Assembly: GCA_014728835.1 (NCBI GenBank)
Contig: WJKY01000023.1
Span: 1 to 9,541, forward strand
DNA from: Candidatus Woesearchaeota archaeon
GTDB lineage: Archaea > Nanobdellota > Nanobdellia > UBA10117 > WJKY01
Length of the DNA stretch: 9,541 nucleotides
Reading direction: 5' to 3'
The first letter of the stretch is position 1. The number at the start of each line of letters is the position of its first letter. The notes under the pieces are model-generated. The model had not been told where the DNA came from. It was given only the letters and a program-made list of their open reading frames with translations, and searched no databases. Below, one piece after another: positions 6,526-9,541 of this stretch. The translations under genes and the position numbers were made by a program.

Positions 6526-7059
6526 ATGACACATACATCACACCAAAATAAGATATCTGAAGCAATACCAATGATTAATTATATTGGTCCAGATAATTTA
6601 GTAAATGTAATTAAAAAAGCTAATATTATTGAAGCTACTAAAAAAGGAGATGTATATGCAATTCCAATTGTTTTTGATAAGCTATCATTAGAAGCAATAC
6701 AAAATTTAAATGAGAATTTAAAGTTATATAAGACTCCAAACGAACTTATTACACATTTTTTTGAAAATAGACTTTACGATGAAAATGAAATTGTTACAAA
6801 TGATAAGCCGTTGTTGGATAATTCTGAATTATACGGAACTGTATTTACTACTAAAAACAAAACTTTAGCTGATTTTTTTCGAGAATTTATAGCTAATAAT
6901 TATAATCCCAATCTTTCAAAAGAAGGCAATTCAGTTTATATGATGAATGAGATTTTTGGTCATGCCATACATAATATCGAAGAAATATATAGAAAAATAG
7001 ATAAACATCTTAACAAAATAAAAGAAAACAATAAAAAATTATTTACAAGCCCCAAGTAA
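6526..7059 (+). CDS. Hypothetical protein, 177 aa
   Basis: I do not recognise this protein. It looks soluble: no signal peptide, transmembrane segment, cysteine cluster or nucleotide-binding motif is visible. The N-terminal part (residues 12-65) mixes short hydrophobic strands and helices (NYIGPDNLVNVIKKANIIE, VYAIPIVFDKLSLEAIQNL). A polar middle follows. The last 40 residues (YMMNEIFGHAIHNIEEIYRK onward) form a charged amphipathic helix that could be a coiled coil. The start at 6526 is the first in-frame ATG after rps6e; Met16 is an alternative. The final 17 nt overlap the 3' end of the convergent infB. Lying between rps6e and infB hints at a link with translation, but nothing in the protein supports a particular role. 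AT content resembles its neighbours. Confidence 0.75.
   Translation: MTHTSHQNKISEAIPMINYIGPDNLVNVIKKANIIEATKKGDVYAIPIVFDKLSLEAIQNLNENLKLYKTPNELITHFFENRLYDENEIVTNDKPLLDNSELYGTVFTTKNKTLADFFREFIANNYNPNLSKEGNSVYMMNEIFGHAIHNIEEIYRKIDKHLNKIKENNKKLFTSPK
7021..7042 (-). terminator. Oligo-T tract after infB
   Basis: Read on the minus strand, the bases directly after the infB stop are ATAATTTTTTATTGTTTT, a T-rich tract of the type at which archaeal polymerase terminates. It lies inside the 3' end of the convergent hypothetical gene. Confidence 0.4.
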
Positions 7060-8818
7060 CTTTTTCTTTACGTTTGAGTTCAGCAATTTCTTTTAAGATA
7101 TTTATTTCAGCTTGGCTTAAAAGTTCTTTTCGTTTTTTTAATTTTCTAAAATCATGTTCATTAATACTAACAAATAACACATCGCCTTCTTTTACTTGCC
7201 TTCCAACAGTAATTCCTGGGACTGATATAGCTGCTTTTTCACCAGTTGGTAATTCTTCAAGTTTTTTACCTTCAGATTCAATTGTTTTTATTTCTGCAAT
7301 TTCTTTTCCTTCTTTATTAATTATTCCAACTTTTGGTCTTAGTTTACCGGCAATTACTTCAACACCAAATACAGCTGGATTAGATTGCCTGAAAACAAAG
7401 CCAGGCAAAATTTTAAACTTCGCAGGCCATGTTAAACCAGCTAATTTTCTAAGCTCAATTTCTTTTTTCTTTTTCTCAACTAAATCCTCGTATTTTTCAA
7501 TTAATTTATAAACAACTTTGTCAGCTATTATATTGATTTTCTTTTCATCAGCTAATCGTTTAGCTTCATCATCAATTTTTACATTAAATCCTAAAACAAA
7601 ACCAAATAAAGGATTTTTTTCTGCAGCAGCAACAGCCTCCAAAACATCTTTTTTGTTAATAATGCCTATTTCAACTTTTTGCAAAGGAATATTTTTTTCT
7701 TTAAGCATGCCAGACACAGCTTCCATACTTCCTAAAGTATCTGTTTTAAGAACAATACCAATTGATTCTGTTTCAACCTTTATCTCTTCTAATTCAGCTT
7801 TAATTTCCCGCTCAGCAGCTTCAACTTCTTCAGCACTTTTTGCAGAGCGCAGAGGAGCACCTGATATTACTTTATCTAAGTCAGGAGCAATAATCTTGAC
7901 TCCAGTTGCAGCAGCAACTTCTTCAACATTTATAAATTGTTTTTTTGCTTCTCTAATCTCAACCAAAGGCAGTGGTTTAAGCAAACTTCTAATTTTGGTT
8001 TTGACTGTTTCACCTATTCCGCCAACAATTAAAATATCATGAGCATTTAATGAACCATCATAAATAATAGCATCAGCAGTTGTACCTCTGCCAAGCTCTT
8101 CTTTTACCTCAAGAACAACTCCTTTTGCAGGCCCAGAAGTTTCTATTTTTAGGTTTTTTTCTAAATATTTTTGAGATAAACCAGTTAAAAGCGCCATTAG
8201 TTCTGATATACCTTCTCCTGTTTTTGCAGAAGTTGGCACAATTGCAATTTTTTTAGTATAATTTTCTACGCGAGTATACAAATCAGAATCAAAGCCGAGC
8301 TCACTTAATTGACCAATTAATTTGTAAAATCTATCTTCAAATTGCTCTTTTGAAGATTGCAGTTGTTTTTCTACATTTTCAATAAAAATTTTAGAATGAG
8401 GTTTCCATCCAGCTAATAAATCAATTTTATTTGCAGCAACAATAAAAGGAACTTTAAAGCTTTTTAAGATTTCAATTGCTTCTTTGGTTTGCGGTTGAAT
8501 ACCTTGCATTATGTCAATTACAACAACAGCTAAATCAGCAACACTTCCACCTCTTTTTCTTAAATTTGTAAATGCTTCATGACCTGGTGTGTCAATAAAA
8601 AGCAAACCAGGGAGTGTATATTCAAGTTTGAACTTTTTTAATAAGTCACCACTTACTTTTTTAATAACATCCAAAGGGATTTCTGTTGCACCAATGTGCT
8701 GTGTTATTGCACCAGCTTCTTTTGCTGCGATAGCAGTACCTCTAATATAATCAAGCAATTGAGTCTTGCCGTGATCAACATGTCCTAATACTGTTATAAT
8801 TGGCTGTCTGATTTTCAT
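7043..8818 (-). CDS. infB: Translation initiation factor aIF5B (IF-2 homologue)
   Basis: A ribosome-dependent GTPase for subunit joining, 591 aa, normal for archaeal aIF5B and without an intein. GTPase motifs: G1 GHVDHGKT (12-19), G2 around GAITQHIGATEI (36-47), G3 DTPGH (76-80), G4 NKID (130-133), G5 SAKTGEG (197-203). Beta-barrel and alpha/beta domains follow (GVVLEVKEELGRGTTADAII; VLKTDTLGSMEAV), then domain IV with LPGFVFRQSNPAVFGVEV and a charged C-terminal helix. GGAG at 8825-8828 lies 6 nt before the ATG and supports this start. Upstream, a second copy of the first 15 codons begins a short frame that ends in an ATGA overlap with this start, so translation may be coupled. The 3' end overlaps the convergent hypothetical gene by 17 nt. 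Confidence 0.98.
   Translation of the reverse strand: MKIRQPIITVLGHVDHGKTQLLDYIRGTAIAAKEAGAITQHIGATEIPLDVIKKVSGDLLKKFKLEYTLPGLLFIDTPGHEAFTNLRKRGGSVADLAVVVIDIMQGIQPQTKEAIEILKSFKVPFIVAANKIDLLAGWKPHSKIFIENVEKQLQSSKEQFEDRFYKLIGQLSELGFDSDLYTRVENYTKKIAIVPTSAKTGEGISELMALLTGLSQKYLEKNLKIETSGPAKGVVLEVKEELGRGTTADAIIYDGSLNAHDILIVGGIGETVKTKIRSLLKPLPLVEIREAKKQFINVEEVAAATGVKIIAPDLDKVISGAPLRSAKSAEEVEAAEREIKAELEEIKVETESIGIVLKTDTLGSMEAVSGMLKEKNIPLQKVEIGIINKKDVLEAVAAAEKNPLFGFVLGFNVKIDDEAKRLADEKKINIIADKVVYKLIEKYEDLVEKKKKEIELRKLAGLTWPAKFKILPGFVFRQSNPAVFGVEVIAGKLRPKVGIINKEGKEIAEIKTIESEGKKLEELPTGEKAAISVPGITVGRQVKEGDVLFVSINEHDFRKLKKRKELLSQAEINILKEIAELKRKEKVTWGL
7060..7069 (+). terminator. Oligo-T tract after the 6526 gene
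   Basis: CTTTTTCTTT follows the TAA of the hypothetical gene at once, on the plus strand. It is short, and it is also the antisense of lysine codons of infB, so support is modest. Confidence 0.3.
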
Positions 8819-8925
8819 TTTTTACTCCTTTCGACGAAAGTCGAAGCTGGGGTTGCAGGGGATGAGTTCCCCGCTGCCAAGTCAACATGTCCTAATACTG
8901 TTATGATTGGTTGTCTGATTTTCAT
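8815..8925 (-). CDS. Short leader ORF that copies the first 15 codons of infB
   Basis: A 36-aa frame that starts with MKIRQPIITVLGHVD, identical to residues 1-15 of aIF5B, and breaks off just before the HGKT of the P-loop. It then reads LAAGNSSPATP and ASTFVERSKK through an unrelated, more GC-rich insert, and stops with TGA in a 4-nt ATGA overlap with the true infB start. The duplicated codons differ from infB only at codons 5, 7 and 15 (CAA/CAG, ATC/ATT, GAC/GAT), all silent. The TATA box at 8948-8956 would start transcription about 2 nt before this ATG, so it may be the first, leaderless start of the infB mRNA. Leader peptide, insertion scar and assembly artefact are all possible. Confidence 0.55.
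   Translation of the reverse strand: MKIRQPIITVLGHVDLAAGNSSPATPASTFVERSKK
8825..8828 (-). promoter_or_regulatory. Shine-Dalgarno site of infB
   Basis: GGAG on the minus strand, 6 nt before the inner ATG at 8818 and just downstream of the TTCGAC/GTCGAA hairpin. It decides in favour of the inner ATG as the start of the full-length protein. Confidence 0.75.
8828..8845 (-). repeat. Hairpin next to the infB SD
   Basis: On the minus strand TTCGAC and GTCGAA (8830-8845) form a 6-bp stem with a 4-base TTTC loop, just upstream of the GGAG site. The overlapping sequence CTTTCG-T-CGAAAG (8828-8840) is the same inverted core as in the palindrome before rps6e. Confidence 0.7.
8855..8877 (-). repeat. GC-rich stem-loop in the infB leader
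   Basis: GGGGA and TCCCC pair around a 5-base loop, extended by GCA/TGC across a 2-base bulge. GC-rich stems are rare in this AT-rich window, so this is a likely folded RNA element in the infB leader. There is no U-tract behind it that would make it an intrinsic terminator. Confidence 0.65.
8881..8925 (-). repeat. Outer copy of the infB 5'-end direct repeat (partner 8774-8818)
   Basis: 45 nt including the ATG, matching 8774-8818 at 42 positions. The three differences are all third-position, synonymous transitions. The copies are separated by 62 nt (8819-8880). The sequence before the outer ATG does not resemble the spacer, so this is not a simple tandem duplication of a larger unit. Confidence 0.92.
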
Positions 8926-8947
8926 ATTTACAAAGAATTAAATGCAC

Positions 8948-8956
8948 TTTTTAAAT
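8948..8956 (-). promoter_or_regulatory. TATA-box promoter of the infB leader and infB
   Basis: ATTTAAAAA on the minus strand, centred about 27 nt before the outer ATG at 8925. Transcription would start at about 8927, giving an mRNA that begins almost at the duplicated ATG. No TATA-like sequence lies at the matching distance before the inner infB ATG. Confidence 0.6.
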
Positions 8957-8991
8957 CCATCGAAAGTTTTGTTTTCTTTGGTTTACAAAAG

Positions 8992-9000
8992 TTTAAATTA
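8992..9000 (+). promoter_or_regulatory. TATA-box promoter of the RNase H-like gene
   Basis: TTTAAATTA on the plus strand, with the A-rich ACAAAAG before it, centred 25 nt before the ATG at 9021. This is the spacing for a leaderless transcript, and no SD precedes the ATG. With 8948-8956 it forms a divergent promoter pair. Confidence 0.55.
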
Positions 9001-9020
9001 TTATCAAACAAATTAATTTT

Positions 9021-9533
9021 ATGCCCTTTTGGATTTATGTTGATGGCCACGCATCAAAGAACAATGATAAAGTATTTGCTGGATATGTGCTTTACAATAA
9101 TGTAGAAAGAATTAATTCTGGAAAAGCATTTTTTAAAACAGAAATTAAAGGATCACATGAAGCAGAATGTATTGCGATGCTGTATTCTTTGTATAATATA
9201 TTAGATAAACGTGCTGGAGATTCGCTTGTTTTAGTTAATGATACTAAATCTTTGATGCTTATGCTAAATTCTTTTGGTGAAACTTCTTCTTTTTATAAAA
9301 AATATGCTGAATCTGCGAAAGGATATTTAACTGAACTTTCAGTTGGAAGATGCAGGTATGATGATAGGGATGATGAACTTCGCCTTAAAGAAGCCCACAA
9401 TCTCGCAAAATTAGCAGAAGAATTAGTAAAAAAATCAAATAGAAAAACAAGAAAAAAATTAAACAAAACAAAAATGCTTGAAGAAATAATAAACAGAGGT
9501 CTAAACCTTAGAAAAAAATTCTTAAGAAATTAA
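9021..9533 (+). CDS. RNase H-fold protein (RNase HI-like)
   Basis: A 170-aa protein whose first 135 residues look like a type I RNase H fold. The first strand is FWIYVDGHASKNN with catalytic Asp8. The helix SHEAECIAMLYSLYNI supplies Glu49 (AE motif), and LVLVNDTKSLMLML supplies Asp74. The fourth position, usually an Asp in the motif AD-x-LA, is His126 here (EAHNLAKLAEEL), a variant also known in some RNase H-like domains. Activity against RNA-DNA hybrids is therefore plausible but not assured. The remaining 35 residues form a very basic Lys/Arg-rich helical tail that may bind nucleic acid. It is transcribed divergently from infB, probably as a leaderless mRNA. A role in primer or R-loop removal is inference. 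Confidence 0.75.
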   Translation: MPFWIYVDGHASKNNDKVFAGYVLYNNVERINSGKAFFKTEIKGSHEAECIAMLYSLYNILDKRAGDSLVLVNDTKSLMLMLNSFGETSSFYKKYAESAKGYLTELSVGRCRYDDRDDELRLKEAHNLAKLAEELVKKSNRKTRKKLNKTKMLEEIINRGLNLRKKFLRN

Positions 9534-9541
9534 AAATAAAC

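Noticed and set aside
7074..8042. Two plus-strand reading frames opposite infB
   Set aside because: They are low-complexity Ser/Phe/Ile-rich antisense of aIF5B, without motifs or a plausible start context.
8855..8877. Intrinsic terminator upstream of infB
   Set aside because: The stem-loop is good but no U-tract follows it; an SD and the infB start follow.
8815..8925. Intein or archaeal (bulge-helix-bulge) intron in infB
   Set aside because: The insert is far too short and lacks intein splice residues. A bulge-helix-bulge needs complementary exon-intron borders, while here the borders are direct repeats. The inner start with SD already gives a full protein without splicing.
8911..9105. A 64-codon plus-strand frame across the infB/RNase H intergenic region
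   Set aside because: It would start with TTG inside the duplicated infB start, has no family features and overlaps the well-supported RNase H-like gene in another frame.

Overview
The window is a piece of an AT-rich archaeal chromosome. The support is strong: the RNA polymerase largest subunit is split into RpoA' and RpoA'', and the window also carries L30e, S6e, a two-KH archaeal-type NusA and an aIF5B-type initiation factor. Gene spacing is very tight (1- and 4-nt overlaps). Low GC, compact genes, Lys-rich tails and leaderless-looking promoters would fit a small-genome DPANN-type archaeon (Woesearchaeota/Pacearchaeota-like). That placement is inference.

Layout. 1-4607 (+) is the polymerase operon: the 3' end of rpoB, then rpoA1, rpoA2, rpl30e and nusA, with start/stop overlaps or 1-nt gaps. 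4608-6497 (+) is rps12-rps7-rps6e behind a TATA-like promoter. The classical archaeal order continues from rps7 to EF-2, EF-1alpha and S10, but here S6e follows instead. 6526-7059 (+) is an unrecognised 177-aa gene that runs 17 nt into the 3' end of the convergent infB (aIF5B, minus strand, 7043-8818). 8819-9020 is a divergent control region. 9021-9533 (+) is an RNase H-fold protein. Almost everything serves transcription or translation.

The most unusual feature occurs twice. Just upstream of rps6e and of infB lies a second copy of the gene's own first codons: 7 codons for rps6e (5816-5836) and 15 codons for infB (8925-8881, minus strand). Each copy is followed by a structured, relatively GC-rich insert (91 and 62 nt) and then by the intact gene with its own ATG. 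Each extra copy opens a short reading frame (41 and 36 aa) that stays open through the insert and stops in overlap with the true start codon. The infB frame ends exactly in an ATGA overlap. In infB the two 45-nt copies differ at three positions, all synonymous third-position transitions. Both inserts contain the same inverted core, CTTTCG...CGAAAG. The infB promoter is placed so that transcription should begin at the outer, duplicated ATG, while the inner ATG has a Shine-Dalgarno sequence.

This looks like a recurring '5'-end-duplicating' palindromic insertion, or a self-mimicking leader-peptide arrangement, on two translation genes. A metagenome assembly artefact must be excluded first.
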